Positions 53,471 to 63,700 are shown, counted from the first letter of the stretch. The stretch is DNA of 64,000 nucleotides from Palsa-459 sp963841965 (GCA_963841965.1 CAWJES010000001.1:434001-498000); one strand, 5' to 3'. Made by a program: numbers and translations. The notes: a model not told the origin generated them from the letters alone.

Positions 53471-54502
53471 TCAGCGCGAAGAGGAAGTGATGAGCACCCG
53501 CTTGAGGACGTCGAACTCCTCCAGGCACTGACCACTGCCGATCGCGACGCAGTTCAGGGGGTCCCGGGCCACCACGATCGGCATCGCCGTCTCGGATTCC
53601 AGGCGCGCGCCGAGGCCGTGGAGCAGGGCTCCTCCCCCGGCGAGGACGATCCCCTGGTCCATGATGTCGGCCGCCAGCTCCGGCGGCGTCCGGTCGAGGG
53701 TCACCTTGATGGCGTCGACGATGGCCTGGACCGGCTCCTCGATCGCCTCGCGGATCTGCTCAGTCGAGATCACCACGGTCTTCGGCAGGCCCGTGACGAG
53801 GTCCCGACCGCGGATCTCGGCGCGGAGCTCCTCCTCGAGAGCGAACGCGGAGCCGAGTGCGATCTTGATCTCCTCGGCGGTGCGCTCGCCGAGCGCGAGG
53901 CTGAACTCCTTCTTCACGTACGAAACGATCGCGTCGTCGAGCTCGTCGCCGCCGATGCGGATCGACTGACTCGTCACGATGCCGCCGAGCGAGATGACGG
54001 CGACCTCGGTCGTGCCGCCTCCGATGTCGACGATCATGTTCCCTGTCGGCTCGTGCACGGGGAGCCCAGCGCCGATCGCGGCGGCCATCGGCTCCTCCAC
54101 GATCCACGCCTTGCGCGCGCCCGCGTACTCGGCGGCCTCCATGACGGCTCGCTGCTCGACGCCGGTGATCCCCGACGGCACGCAGATGACCATCCGGGGC
54201 TTGGCGAAGCGGCGGTTGTGCACCCGGTGGATGAAGTAGCGGAGCATCTTCTCGCAGACCTCGAAGTCCGCGATGACGCCATCCTTGAGGGGGCGGATCG
54301 CCTGGATGTTGGAGGGCGTCCTGCCGATCATCCGCTTCGCCTCCGCGCCGACGGCGAGCGGCCTGCCGTCCTTCACGTCCACCGCCACGACCGACGGCTC
54401 GTTGAGGACGATGCCCCGCCCACGCACGTACACCAGCGTGTTCGCCGTGCCGAGGTCGACGGCCATGTCGCGGCCGAGGAGGGAGAATCGGTTGTCTGCC
54501 AT
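53471..54502 (-). CDS. mreB: Actin-like rod shape-determining protein MreB
   Basis: A 343-aa actin homologue. It has the phosphate-1 loop DLGTANTLVY, connect-1 and phosphate-2 (VDIGGGTTEVAVISLGG), adenosine motif (IVLAGGGALLHGL), and the N-terminal segment implicated in membrane contact. The ATG at 54502 is preferred to one seven codons upstream because AAAGGA is 8 nt before it and the protein then starts MADNRFSLLGRD. It leads mreB-mreC-mreD-mrdA and has a candidate promoter about 40 nt upstream. Presence of MreB suggests a rod-shaped cell. Confidence 0.97.
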   Translation of the reverse strand: MADNRFSLLGRDMAVDLGTANTLVYVRGRGIVLNEPSVVAVDVKDGRPLAVGAEAKRMIGRTPSNIQAIRPLKDGVIADFEVCEKMLRYFIHRVHNRRFAKPRMVICVPSGITGVEQRAVMEAAEYAGARKAWIVEEPMAAAIGAGLPVHEPTGNMIVDIGGGTTEVAVISLGGIVTSQSIRIGGDELDDAIVSYVKKEFSLALGERTAEEIKIALGSAFALEEELRAEIRGRDLVTGLPKTVVISTEQIREAIEEPVQAIVDAIKVTLDRTPPELAADIMDQGIVLAGGGALLHGLGARLESETAMPIVVARDPLNCVAIGSGQCLEEFDVLKRVLITSSSR

Positions 54503-54547
54503 GTCGCGTCCTTTTTGGCGCACCGCAAGCGGCGCACCGACCCACTA

Positions 54548-54576
54548 AGCGTACGGGACGACCCGATCCGGTACAA
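54548..54576 (-). promoter_or_regulatory. Candidate promoter of mreBCD-mrdA
   Basis: Minus-strand TTGTAC (54576-54571), a 17-nt spacer and TACGCT (54553-54548). The predicted leader is about 40 nt and includes a direct repeat of ggcgcacc. The rest of the 197-bp gap between mreB and the next gene shows nothing else I can support. Confidence 0.55.
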
Positions 54577-54699
54577 GGCGGGCGTGTTCTGCAACGCACA
54601 CAAGGCGTCCCAGTACTTGCAGCGAATGATTCGCGCGGGCCGACGCGTGCGTGTGACTGCACCGGAAACGAGCGACCGACCCGCTGTGCGGCCGGACCG

Positions 54700-55344
54700 T
54701 CACACTAGCGGCGAGCGGTCCTCGATCTCCCATGCGTGGTCGAGCGCGTGCCACGCGAAGCGCCGAGCCGCGTACCGCAGTGGCCAGGCGCCGTCGCGTT
54801 CGGGACGCTGCGAGCCCGCGATGGCGCCGAGAACGCGGGCACGGAGGCGATCACTCGACGCGTCGTCCTCGGCACCGAACGTCGTGACTGCCAGCCCGAG
54901 CTTGCGCGCATAGGGGATCTCAGCGCTGCGGACGTGCGCGCGGATCCTGGCGGCGTCACGCCCACCCCCGCGAGGGCCGGCTCGAAGCAGCCCGGCTGCG
55001 GCGATGCGCTCGTCGCAGATCGTCCAGCAGGCCGACAGGATCGCCGCGTACCGGGCCTTCTCGGCAGCCGACAGGGGACGCGCGTCCTCCGCGATGAATC
55101 TGCTCGGTGCGCCGAACGCCGTCGTCGCGTCCCCCGGCACCTGCACGACGACCTCGAGTGCACCGGTGGGCGCGCGCGCGCCGCAGCGACGCAGCACCTG
55201 CGCGTAGCGGCGCCTCGTCGATTCGAGCACCTCGAGCGAAGCGTCGGCGGTTTTCGCAGACCTCGACCACCCGGGCCAGTCGAGCGCACTCGCGAAGCTC
55301 TTCGTCGCTGTGTCCTCGACGAGGACGCGGACCGGCGCCGCCAC
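54700..55344 (-). CDS. Conserved hypothetical protein, DinB-like C-terminus
   Basis: A 214-aa mainly helical protein, starting VRVLVEDTATKSFASALDWPG and ending with RYAARRFAWHALDHAWEIED. The last segment resembles the His-x3-Asp/His pattern of DinB-superfamily four-helix bundles, which bind a metal or thiol cofactor, but the N-terminal His of that fold is not clear. The GTG start is 3 nt after the ndk stop, so it is co-transcribed with ndk. Function unknown. Confidence 0.7.
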   Translation of the reverse strand: MAAPVRVLVEDTATKSFASALDWPGWSRSAKTADASLEVLESTRRRYAQVLRRCGARAPTGALEVVVQVPGDATTAFGAPSRFIAEDARPLSAAEKARYAAILSACWTICDERIAAAGLLRAGPRGGGRDAARIRAHVRSAEIPYARKLGLAVTTFGAEDDASSDRLRARVLGAIAGSQRPERDGAWPLRYAARRFAWHALDHAWEIEDRSPLV

Positions 55345-55347
55345 GGA

Positions 55348-55758
55348 CTAGCCGAGTTCGGGGAAGAAGAGCTTGATCTCCCGCGCGGCGGAGTCGGCCG
55401 AGTCGGAGCCGTGGATCAGGTTCTCCGACATCACGGTTGCGAAGTCGCCGCGGATGGTCCCGGGTGCGGCCTCCGCGGGGTTGGTCGCGCCCATGAGGGT
55501 CCGGACGATCTTCCAGGTGTCCTCTGGTCCCTCGACGACCGCGACCAGCGCGGGCGACCGTGTGATGAAGGCGACGAGGTTGTCGTAGAAGGGCTTGCCG
55601 AAGTGCTCGCCATAGTGCTCCCTGGCGACGTCGACCTCGATCTGGCGCAGTTCCGCGGCCGCGATCGAGAGTCCCTTGCGCTCCAGTCGGGCGAGGATCT
55701 CGCCGGTGAGACGGCGCTCGACGCCGTCAGGCTTCACGATGACGAGGGTTCGGTTCAC
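55348..55758 (-). CDS. ndk: Nucleoside diphosphate kinase
   Basis: A 136-aa enzyme equilibrating NTP pools. The family core reads NRTLVIVKPDGVERRLTGEILARLERKG, YGEHFGKPFYDNLV, VWEG-type VAVVEGPEDTWKIVRTLMGATNP and the active-site His in NLIHGSDS. Start GTG 55758 gives the standard length, with TAGCGT 8 nt upstream. A GTG six codons earlier is a possible alternative. It lies 22 nt after the folC stop and before the DinB-like gene. Confidence 0.96.
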   Translation of the reverse strand: MNRTLVIVKPDGVERRLTGEILARLERKGLSIAAAELRQIEVDVAREHYGEHFGKPFYDNLVAFITRSPALVAVVEGPEDTWKIVRTLMGATNPAEAAPGTIRGDFATVMSENLIHGSDSADSAAREIKLFFPELG

Positions 55759-55780
55759 GTTCAAAGACGCTAACACCGCC

Positions 55781-57112
55781 CTACCCCTGATGAGGTGGCA
55801 GGCCCAGCAGGTGGGCTCGGGCAGCCCCGACGACGTACAGGCTCCCCGTCACGAGCACCAGGTCATGCTCGAACGCGTCTGCGCGGGCTGCGTCCACCGC
55901 TTCTGGCACCGACGTCACGACACGTGCGTGCATGCCGAGCGTGCGAACGGCGTCTGCAACGGATTCGGCCCGCAGCGCCCTCGGGGAGTCGACCTCGCAG
56001 CAGGTGACGACGCACGAGGCGAAGCGGGTGAACGGCTCGAGCATCACGAGCGGATCGCGGTTGCCGAGTATTCCCACGACAGCGCGCACGGTGCCCGCGA
56101 TCTCGAACCCCTCCTGCAGGGCGTCGACGAGGGCGGCGATACCCGCGGGGTTGTGGGCACCGTCGATGATGACGAGCGGACTGTTGCCGAGGACCTCGAT
56201 CCGTCCCGGAACCTTCACGGTCGCGAACGCCGACGCCACGACGGCAGATCCCAGCTTCTGGCCGACGAAACCCTCGGCCGCGGCGAGCGCGCACAGCGCA
56301 TTCGATCCCTGGTGCGAACCGTGGAGCGAGAGCAGCGTCGGCTCATGGGAGCCGAAAGGCGTCGTCAGCGCGACGAGCCGTCCACCCAGGGCTACCTCGT
56401 TCGTTTCGACGATGAGCTCTCGCTCGCGTCGCCACACGGCGGCGGCTCCGTGCGCCGCAGCCTCCACTTCCAGCAGCTCACCGATTGGACCGACCTCGCC
56501 GATGATCGCGATCGAGCCGGTCTTGATGATCCCGGCCTTGTCCACCGCGATCTCCTCGACCGTGTCGCCGAGCACCTCGGTGTGGTCGAGCGACACGTTG
56601 CAGACGACGGCGACCTCGCCGGCCACGACATTGGTCGAGTCCCAGGTCCCGCCCAGACCGACCTCGATCACGGCCGCCTGCACCCCTTCGTCGGAGAAGT
56701 GCAGCAGCGCGGCCACCGTCAGGATCTCGAATCTCGTGAGGACGATCGACGTCGCATCCTCGAGGTCCATGAGCCGCTGCATGAGGAGTACGAGCTGGTC
56801 GTCGTCGACCGCAACTCCGGCCACGCTGATCCGCTCGTTGATCCGGTGCAGGTCAGGGCTGGTGAACGTGCCGACCCGGAGTCCCTCCTCCGCGAGGAGG
56901 GCGGCCGTCATCGCCGTCGTCGATCCCTTCCCGTTGGTTCCGGTGATGTGCACGATCCGCAGGTCGACCTCGGGGCTGCCGAGGGCGCGGAGCGCCTCTC
57001 GGACGGGCTCGAGCGTCGGCAGCGCCCTGCGGGTTGGAGCGACGCGCTCGTAGTCGACGTGGCCGGCGAGCCACTTGAGGGCGTCGTCGACCCCGGAGAG
57101 GCGACCCACCAC
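55781..57112 (-). CDS. folC: Folylpolyglutamate synthase/dihydrofolate synthase
   Basis: A 443-aa Mur-ligase-superfamily ATPase that adds glutamate to folates and may also join dihydropteroate to glutamate. The P-loop is ITGTNGKGSTTA (about 55-66). TFTSPDLHRINERI, VIEVGLGGTWDSTNV and SLDHTEVLGDTVEEIAVDKAGIIK are signature segments, and IDGAHNPAG marks the C-terminal domain. It starts 3 nt after clpX. In many bacteria valS lies between clpX and folC; here it does not. Confidence 0.95.
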   Translation of the reverse strand: MVGRLSGVDDALKWLAGHVDYERVAPTRRALPTLEPVREALRALGSPEVDLRIVHITGTNGKGSTTAMTAALLAEEGLRVGTFTSPDLHRINERISVAGVAVDDDQLVLLMQRLMDLEDATSIVLTRFEILTVAALLHFSDEGVQAAVIEVGLGGTWDSTNVVAGEVAVVCNVSLDHTEVLGDTVEEIAVDKAGIIKTGSIAIIGEVGPIGELLEVEAAAHGAAAVWRRERELIVETNEVALGGRLVALTTPFGSHEPTLLSLHGSHQGSNALCALAAAEGFVGQKLGSAVVASAFATVKVPGRIEVLGNSPLVIIDGAHNPAGIAALVDALQEGFEIAGTVRAVVGILGNRDPLVMLEPFTRFASCVVTCCEVDSPRALRAESVADAVRTLGMHARVVTSVPEAVDAARADAFEHDLVLVTGSLYVVGAARAHLLGLPPHQG

Positions 57113-57115
57113 CTG

Positions 57116-58369
<1,254 letters not shown>

Positions 58370-58406
58370 GCTCGCCCTTTCCCCGCCGAGTAGTCCCGGC
58401 GCAACC

Positions 58407-59051
58407 TTAGGCCGCGCCGACCGCCGCGAGGGTGGTTCCCTCTCGGGACGCGATGACCTCATCGACCAGCCCGTAGGCAACGGCCTCCTCGGCCGTCATC
58501 ACGAAGTCCCTGTCGGTGTCCTTCGCGATCCGGTCGACTTCCTGGCCCGTGTCGTTGCTGAGCATCTCATTGAGCAGGTCACGCATCCTGAGGATCTCTC
58601 GTGCCTGGATCTCGATGTCGGAGGCCTGGCCACCCACACCGCCCCAGGGCTGGTGGAGGAGGATCCTCGAGTGAGGAAGCGCGAAGCGCTTTCCCTTGGT
58701 CCCCGCAGCGAGCAGCACAGCGCCGGCCGACGCCGCCTGCCCGAAGCAGAACGTCGAGACGTCCGGCTTGATGTACTTAAGGGTGTCGTAGATCGCCAGG
58801 AGTCCCGTGATGTCGCCGCCCGGCGAGTTGATGTACAGGTGGATGTCCTTCTCCGGGTCCTCGGACTCCAAGAAGAGCAGCTGGGCGCAGATGAGGTTGG
58901 CAACCGTGTCGTCGAGTGCGGACCCGAGGAAGATGATCCGCTCCTTCAAGAGCCGCGAGTACAGGTCGTAGGCCCGCTCGCCGCGGTTCGAGGATTCCAC
59001 GACCGTGGGTACCAGGTAGTTGTTGAAGCGCAGGTGCTGGGTGGTGTCCAC
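58407..59051 (-). CDS. clpP: ATP-dependent Clp protease proteolytic subunit
   Basis: A 214-aa serine protease that forms a 14-mer with ClpX. The catalytic Ser lies in GQAASAGAVLL, the His in LPHSRILLHQP and the Asp in the DTDRDF region. IIFLGSALDD and YINSPGGDITGLLAIYDTL are family hallmarks. The GTG at 59051 is 2 nt after the tig stop. Only one clpP is seen here, whereas many actinobacteria have a clpP1-clpP2 pair; the second copy may lie elsewhere. Confidence 0.96.
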   Translation of the reverse strand: MDTTQHLRFNNYLVPTVVESSNRGERAYDLYSRLLKERIIFLGSALDDTVANLICAQLLFLESEDPEKDIHLYINSPGGDITGLLAIYDTLKYIKPDVSTFCFGQAASAGAVLLAAGTKGKRFALPHSRILLHQPWGGVGGQASDIEIQAREILRMRDLLNEMLSNDTGQEVDRIAKDTDRDFVMTAEEAVAYGLVDEVIASREGTTLAAVGAA

Positions 59052-59053
59052 GG

Positions 59054-60418
59054 CTACTCCTCTGTCGTCTCGTCGGAACCGTCGACGTCGTCGCCGGTGT
59101 CGTTCTCTTCGTCGGTGTCGAGCAGCGTGCGGTCGATCTCGGCACCAGTCTCATCGACGTAGGTGGCCCGCTCAAGGACCCAGTCCGCAGCGGTCGACTT
59201 CGCTTTCTCGGCGCGCAGCGAGCCCATCCGACCGCTGCGGTCCAGCTCGTCCCTGAGCCGCTCGGGCGTGCTTCGGACCTCCTCGGCGATCCGCTGCACC
59301 TCGGCGTCGAGATCGTCGGCGGTCGGCTCGAGTCCCTCCTCGGCCGCGATCGCGCGCAGCGCGAGATCGATCTTGATCGCCCGCCTCGCGTCCAGGCGGA
59401 CGAGCTCAACGAATTCATCGGGCGACTGCCCCGTCGCTCGGAAGTAGGACTCGAAGCCGAGGTTGGAGGCCTCGAGCCGGTGCTGGAAGTCCTCGATGCG
59501 GTCGCGCGTCTCCGCGTCGAGCAGCTGCTCGGGGATGTCGTCGTCGGCGACCTGGGAGGCGAGCTCGCTCATCGCAGCCTCGCGCATCGCCCCCCTCGCC
59601 TGGGCCACCTTCGCGGTGCGAATGCGATCGAGGTAGCTGGCCCGGAGCTCCTCGGAGGTGTCGAACTCGGAGTTCTCCGACACCCACTCGTCGGTCAGCT
59701 CGGGCAGCACCCGCTCCTTCACGTCCTTCAGCCCGATCGTGAAGGACATGGTCGCGCCGCCGGGCGCGGTCCCGGTGACCTCGAGAGTCTCGCCGCTGCG
59801 CATGCCGGGCAGCTGGTCGTCCGCCGTGTCGACGATGGATCCCTGCCCGACGAGGTACACGTAGTCGTCGATGGACACGACCTCGTCGCCCGACTCGTCA
59901 CGACCCCGAAGGTCCATCGTGACGTAGTCGCCTGTCGCGATCGGCCGTGTCACGTCACGCAGCTCCGCGTCCGTCTCGCGCAGCCGGTCGACGAGCACGT
60001 CCACGTCGTCGTCGGTCACGGCCGGGGACGGGATCGTCACGCGCAGCGCGCCGTATCCGGTGATCCGTACGGTCGGGCGCACCTCGACGACGGCGTCGAA
60101 CTCGACGGGTCCCGCCTCCTCGCCTGATGTGACGTTCAGCTCCGGCTGGGAGATCGGCTCGACCTCCGTTGCCGAGACCGCCCGTGCGTAGTAGTCGGGA
60201 AGCAGCTCGCGCAGCGCCTCGCCGCGCAGCGCGACCGGTCCCCCGATCCGCGCCTCGACGACGCGGCGCGGTGCCTTGCCCGGGCGGAACCCGGGGATCC
60301 TCACCTCCCGAGCGAGCGTCTTGGCAGTGCGGGCGACCGCAGCTTCGACCTCGTCCTCGTCGACTTCGACGGCGATGCGGATCTTGTTGTCTTCGAGGAG
60401 CTCTGATGTTGCGCGCAT
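59054..60418 (-). CDS. tig: Trigger factor
   Basis: A 454-aa ribosome-bound chaperone and peptidyl-prolyl isomerase. The ribosome-binding signature is VRIPGFRPGKAPRRVVEARIG (about 39-59), given here as RIPGFRPGKAPRRV. The PPIase domain lies around 155-240 and the C-terminal helical chaperone arms follow. The tail is Asp/Glu-rich (about 435-454). The ATG at 60418 has GAGGGA 7 nt upstream and TAGAGT (60431-60436) a little further up, so a very short leader is likely. It heads tig-clpP-clpX-folC. Confidence 0.96.
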   Translation of the reverse strand: MRATSELLEDNKIRIAVEVDEDEVEAAVARTAKTLAREVRIPGFRPGKAPRRVVEARIGGPVALRGEALRELLPDYYARAVSATEVEPISQPELNVTSGEEAGPVEFDAVVEVRPTVRITGYGALRVTIPSPAVTDDDVDVLVDRLRETDAELRDVTRPIATGDYVTMDLRGRDESGDEVVSIDDYVYLVGQGSIVDTADDQLPGMRSGETLEVTGTAPGGATMSFTIGLKDVKERVLPELTDEWVSENSEFDTSEELRASYLDRIRTAKVAQARGAMREAAMSELASQVADDDIPEQLLDAETRDRIEDFQHRLEASNLGFESYFRATGQSPDEFVELVRLDARRAIKIDLALRAIAAEEGLEPTADDLDAEVQRIAEEVRSTPERLRDELDRSGRMGSLRAEKAKSTAADWVLERATYVDETGAEIDRTLLDTDEENDTGDDVDGSDETTEE

Positions 60419-60467
60419 AGTGGGTCCCTCACTCTACCGGCGGGCAACGTGAGGAGAGTCCGCCCCG

Positions 60468-61304
60468 TCAGACCATGACGACCATCTCAGTGACGAACGA
60501 GGTGACGAGGGTCTCATCGCCGTCCCATGAGGTGGTGGCGATGCCGAGCGCGGCATCGGGACCGATCCTCCCGCATGCCCTGCGCACGAAGGTCTCCTCG
60601 TCCATGCGGATCTCGGCCGTGGGCGGACCGGAAATGACTTCGACGGACCGCGCCCGTCCCCGCCCTCCCTCGTCCGTGGACATCTCGAGCTGGATGACCC
60701 TGCCGAGCACCCCGGTGATGGCCAGTCGGAGGGTCGAGCCCGTCGCAGGGGCAACCCTGCGACCGAGCACGTAGGGCATCGAAGCCTCCATCCGGTCGAG
60801 CGTGATCCGCTCCCCGATACCGCCCCGATCGCCAGGTCGGCCGACTGCCCGCCGGACGTCCTGCTCGTGCACCCAGGAGTCGAAGATCCGCACCCCCATG
60901 AAGTCCACGTAGGGGACCATGCCGATCGGTGTCGGCCCGATCACCGACCAGGCCTCCGCATCGAGCGATCGAAGCACTGCGAGCCGACGGCTCGTCAGGA
61001 CCTCGAGCTCGTCCACGACCTCGCGCGGCGCGCGGCTCCGGCGTTCGACGATGAACCGTTCGTTGAGGGCGCCAAGTTCATTTCGGACGTGGTCCGGATC
61101 GTCGCCTCCCTGGTCCGGCGCCGAGGCCCCCTCGAGGGTCAGCTCTGTCCCGATCACATGGCTGAACTGGTCGAGAACGCTCCAGCCGGGGCACTCGGTC
61201 GGCAGCGTGAATGCCTCGTCCGGAAGGCTCCTGCCCAAGGTGACCAGCGACCCCCAGACCTCGGCGAGTCCCTCGACGGCGATCTCGACGTGCGTGTGCT
61301 CCAT
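60468..61304 (-). CDS. Maleylpyruvate isomerase/DinB-like family protein
   Basis: A 278-aa protein with the MDMPI N-terminal four-helix domain: LPDEAFTLPTECPGWSVLDQFSHVIGTE, then VDFMGVRIFDSWVHEQDVRRAVGRP. The three His of these segments (in QFSHV and WVHEQD) probably bind a metal. The C-terminal domain contains STLRLAITGVLGRV and FVRRACGRIGPDAA, an SCP2-like pattern. In actinobacteria these enzymes use mycothiol, but the exact substrate cannot be told. ATG 61304 has TAGTTT 6 nt upstream. It is a single-gene unit. Confidence 0.88.
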   Translation of the reverse strand: MEHTHVEIAVEGLAEVWGSLVTLGRSLPDEAFTLPTECPGWSVLDQFSHVIGTELTLEGASAPDQGGDDPDHVRNELGALNERFIVERRSRAPREVVDELEVLTSRRLAVLRSLDAEAWSVIGPTPIGMVPYVDFMGVRIFDSWVHEQDVRRAVGRPGDRGGIGERITLDRMEASMPYVLGRRVAPATGSTLRLAITGVLGRVIQLEMSTDEGGRGRARSVEVISGPPTAEIRMDEETFVRRACGRIGPDAALGIATTSWDGDETLVTSFVTEMVVMV

Positions 61305-61310
61305 GCGCCA

Positions 61311-61316
61311 AAACTA
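61311..61316 (-). promoter_or_regulatory. Predicted -10 element (TAGTTT) of leaderless MDMPI-like gene
   Basis: TAGTTT ends 6 nt before the ATG at 61304. Confidence 0.45.
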
Positions 61317-61404
61317 GGTCCGGGGGATGGATCCCGCCCATTGAGCGACATCGTGGCTAGTTTTTCGGGCGCGACGCGATCGCGAACGGACCTGGGGGGG
61401 AACC

Positions 61405-61554
61405 ATGGCTTCATATGAGGGCTACTGCGTGAAGTGCCGGGAGAAGCGCGAGTTCGAGGGAGCAGTTGTCGAGCTCAAGAACGGCAGGAACGCCGCGCAG
61501 GGACCGTGCCCGGTCTGCGGCACGAAGATCAACCGCATCCTCGGCAAGTCGTAA
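61405..61554 (+). CDS. 49-aa zinc-ribbon protein (DUF5679-like)
   Basis: A tiny protein with two CxxC pairs, CVKC (8-11) and CPVC (35-38), separated by a basic stretch REKREFEGAVVELKNGRNA, ending KINRILGK. It matches the DUF5679 zinc-ribbon pattern found in actinobacteria, of unknown function. A G-rich tract GGGGGGG lies 5-11 nt before the ATG and could serve as ribosome-binding site. TAGTTT at 61358-61363 may be its -10 element. It lies upstream of tRNA-Pro. Confidence 0.85.
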   Translation: MASYEGYCVKCREKREFEGAVVELKNGRNAAQGPCPVCGTKINRILGKS

Positions 61555-61639
61555 CCCGAGTCGGCATCGGCCGACGGACGGTGATTCGAGGCAAGCGAGG
61601 CCCCGGCTGGCCGGTACGCTCCTTGGGCCGGTCCGGCCA

Positions 61640-61713
61640 CGGGGAGTGGCGCAGCTTGGCAGCGCGCCTGCTTTGGGAGCAGGAGGTCGCGGGTTCAAGT
61701 CCCGCCTCCCCGA
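61640..61713 (+). tRNA. tRNA-Pro (anticodon TGG)
   Basis: 74-nt cloverleaf. The acceptor stem is CGGGGAG/CTCCCCG with discriminator A. The anticodon arm CCTGC-TTTGGGA-GCAGG carries anticodon TGG, which reads CCA and, by wobble, other Pro codons. The T-arm has GGGTTCAAGTCCC. CCA is not encoded. TACGCT at 61615-61620 may be the -10 element. An intrinsic terminator follows. Confidence 0.97.
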
Positions 61714-61717
61714 CGTA

Positions 61718-61744
61718 GCGGGGCCCCGGTCGCCGGGGTCCCGC
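61718..61744 (+). terminator. Intrinsic terminator after tRNA-Pro
   Basis: A 12-bp stem with one G-U pair (61718-61729 and 61733-61744) and a 3-nt TCG loop, followed by ATCTTGTTA, a modest T-tract. It starts 5 nt after the tRNA discriminator. Confidence 0.75.
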
Positions 61745-61751
61745 ATCTTGT

Positions 61752-61757
61752 TACGGT
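61752..61757 (+). promoter_or_regulatory. Predicted -10 element (TACGGT) of leaderless MBL gene
   Basis: TACGGT ends 6 nt before the ATG at 61764, just after the tRNA terminator. Confidence 0.45.
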
Positions 61758-61763
61758 CTCAGC

Positions 61764-62819
61764 ATGCACGTGACCGGCCTGCTGCAGACTGCCGCATGGG
61801 AACGCGGCGAGCTGCCCCCCGTGGAGCTCGTGCGTCCCGGCCTCTGGTCGATCCCGGTCCCGCTGCCGAACAACCCGCTTCGCTACGTGCTCGTCTACGT
61901 CCTCGAGCTTGACGACGGTGTCGCGATCGTCGACGCCGGATGGGACACGCCGGATGCCTGGGCCGCTCTGAACGCCGGGCTCGCAGCCGCAGGTGGGTCG
62001 GTGGCAGACGTCCGATCGGTTGTCGTCACCCACATCCACCCGGACCACTACGGCCTGGCTGGGAGGGTTCGGGAGGCGTCGGGCGCGTGGATCGGCCTGC
62101 ATCCAGCGGATGCTGCGCTGCTCGAGGGCCGGTACGTCTCGACCGACCGCACGATCGCGTACATGAAGGACCTCCTCGAGGTCTCCGGGGCACCAGCGGA
62201 TGCGATCAGTGACCTCGCGAACGCCTCGATGCAGATCCGCGACTTCGTGCGCATGGCGCAGCCGGACCGTCTCGTTGAAGACGGCGACGACCTCGGCCTG
62301 GCGGGGTGGGACCTCAAGGCCATCTGGACGCCTGGCCACTCCCCCGGGCACCTGTGCCTCTACAGCGCCGAGCAGCGGCTCCTCCTCTCCGGTGATCACG
62401 TCCTGCCGCGCATCAGCCCGAATATTTCGTACTACACGCCGGATATCCCCAATCCGCTCGCCGACTACCTCGACTCGCTCGGGAAGGTGGAGCACCTCGA
62501 GTGCGACGAGGTCCTCCCCGGGCATGAGTACCGGTTCGCAGGGCTCTCGGACCGCGTCGGCCAGCTGCGTGACCATCACCATGCCCGACTCGAGGAGATC
62601 CGCTCCGCCCTCGAGGGCACGGACGGGCTGTCCTGCTGGGATCTCACGCTCCGGCTCACGTGGTCGAGGTCGTTCGATACGTTTTCGACCTTTATGCAAA
62701 GGGCGGCCTCCGGCGAGACCCTCGCGCACCTCGTGCTCCTCGAGGGCGAGGGAACCATCACGAGGACGCCGGGGCGGCCCGCCATCTTCCGGCTTGCCGA
62801 GCACTCCCCTACGACCTAG
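61764..62819 (+). CDS. MBL-fold metallo-hydrolase
   Basis: A 351-aa metallo-beta-lactamase-fold hydrolase. The metal-binding motif is VVTHIHPDHYGLAG (HxHxDH, about 94-99), a second His is in WTPGHSPGHLCLY, an Asp follows in LSGDHVLPR, and the last His is in VLPGHEY. The C-terminal ~70 residues form a helical extension of the kind seen in LACTB2-like proteins. Substrate unknown; thioesters, glyoxalase-type substrates or RNA are all possible. The stop TAG overlaps the convergent exporter permease stop in a shared CTAG. Confidence 0.9.
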   Translation: MHVTGLLQTAAWERGELPPVELVRPGLWSIPVPLPNNPLRYVLVYVLELDDGVAIVDAGWDTPDAWAALNAGLAAAGGSVADVRSVVVTHIHPDHYGLAGRVREASGAWIGLHPADAALLEGRYVSTDRTIAYMKDLLEVSGAPADAISDLANASMQIRDFVRMAQPDRLVEDGDDLGLAGWDLKAIWTPGHSPGHLCLYSAEQRLLLSGDHVLPRISPNISYYTPDIPNPLADYLDSLGKVEHLECDEVLPGHEYRFAGLSDRVGQLRDHHHARLEEIRSALEGTDGLSCWDLTLRLTWSRSFDTFSTFMQRAASGETLAHLVLLEGEGTITRTPGRPAIFRLAEHSPTT

Positions 62820-63700
62820 CTGAGCACCCTGCGCTTGAAGTTCCGAAGGCCGAGCGCCGAGAAGCCGGCGCAGAACGCGACCAGCACCGGGTAGATGATG
62901 TAGAGGTGCATATGCGGCACCGTCGTGAACGCGGCGCGCATGCCCTCGTTGACGTAGATCAGGGGGTTGATGAGGACGATCACCTGCAGCCAGTGGAACC
63001 GGCCGACCTCGACGGGCGCGAGTCGCGTCCATTGGTAGTAGGTCCCCCCGAGGAACGTGATCGGCAGGACCACGAAGCCGAACATGAGCCCGATGTTCCG
63101 CGGTTCGAAGCTCGTGCCGAGCACGAGGCCGAGCGATGACATTGCGACGCAGCTGAGGGGGACGACGGTGAGGATCACGAGCCAGTGGAAGCTGAGGTCG
63201 GCGTGGACCCCCGATGCGTGGACCACCGAAGCGATTGGGAGCACGAGGCAGGCCGAGATCAGGCCCTGGATCGACCCGGAGAGCACCTTTTCGAACGCGA
63301 CCAGCCAGATCGGGCAGGGTGCCTGCACCCGGTCCTCGATCTCCCTCGTGAACCCGAACTCCTGCGACATCTGCAGTGCGACCGACTGCACCCCCTGGAA
63401 CATGATCGAGATCCCGACCACGCCGGCGACCAGCACGGTGTCGAAGTCGATCTCAGCCGCCCGGCCGCCGGCTCCGCCGACGGACTGGCCGATCTTCGGG
63501 AAGACGTAGAGGAAGACGAAGCAGAGCAGGAAAGGCTGGATGACGGTCCGCAGCGCGAACGAGCCAAGGTTCTTGCGGAGCACCACGACGTCGCGCAGCA
63601 GGAGGGCGCCCAGAGCGGTCGTACTCGTCTGCAGGGCTGACCGTGTCGGGCCATGGACGATCTCTCGGTTTGGTGCCGTGCCCGCTGGAGCCTGCTGCAT
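62816..63700 (-). CDS. ABC-2 type transporter permease
   Basis: A 294-aa permease with six hydrophobic helices in the ABC-2 layout (DVVVLRKNLGSFALRTVIQPFLLCFVF at the start, LPITFLGGTYYQWTRL before the last two helices). The N-terminal elbow region is Ala/Thr-rich. It starts with an ATG that shares one base with the ATPase stop (TGATG), so the pair forms one exporter. Family members export drugs, polysaccharides or lipids; the cargo here is unknown. Confidence 0.9.
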   Translation of the reverse strand: MQQAPAGTAPNREIVHGPTRSALQTSTTALGALLLRDVVVLRKNLGSFALRTVIQPFLLCFVFLYVFPKIGQSVGGAGGRAAEIDFDTVLVAGVVGISIMFQGVQSVALQMSQEFGFTREIEDRVQAPCPIWLVAFEKVLSGSIQGLISACLVLPIASVVHASGVHADLSFHWLVILTVVPLSCVAMSSLGLVLGTSFEPRNIGLMFGFVVLPITFLGGTYYQWTRLAPVEVGRFHWLQVIVLINPLIYVNEGMRAAFTTVPHMHLYIIYPVLVAFCAGFSALGLRNFKRRVLS

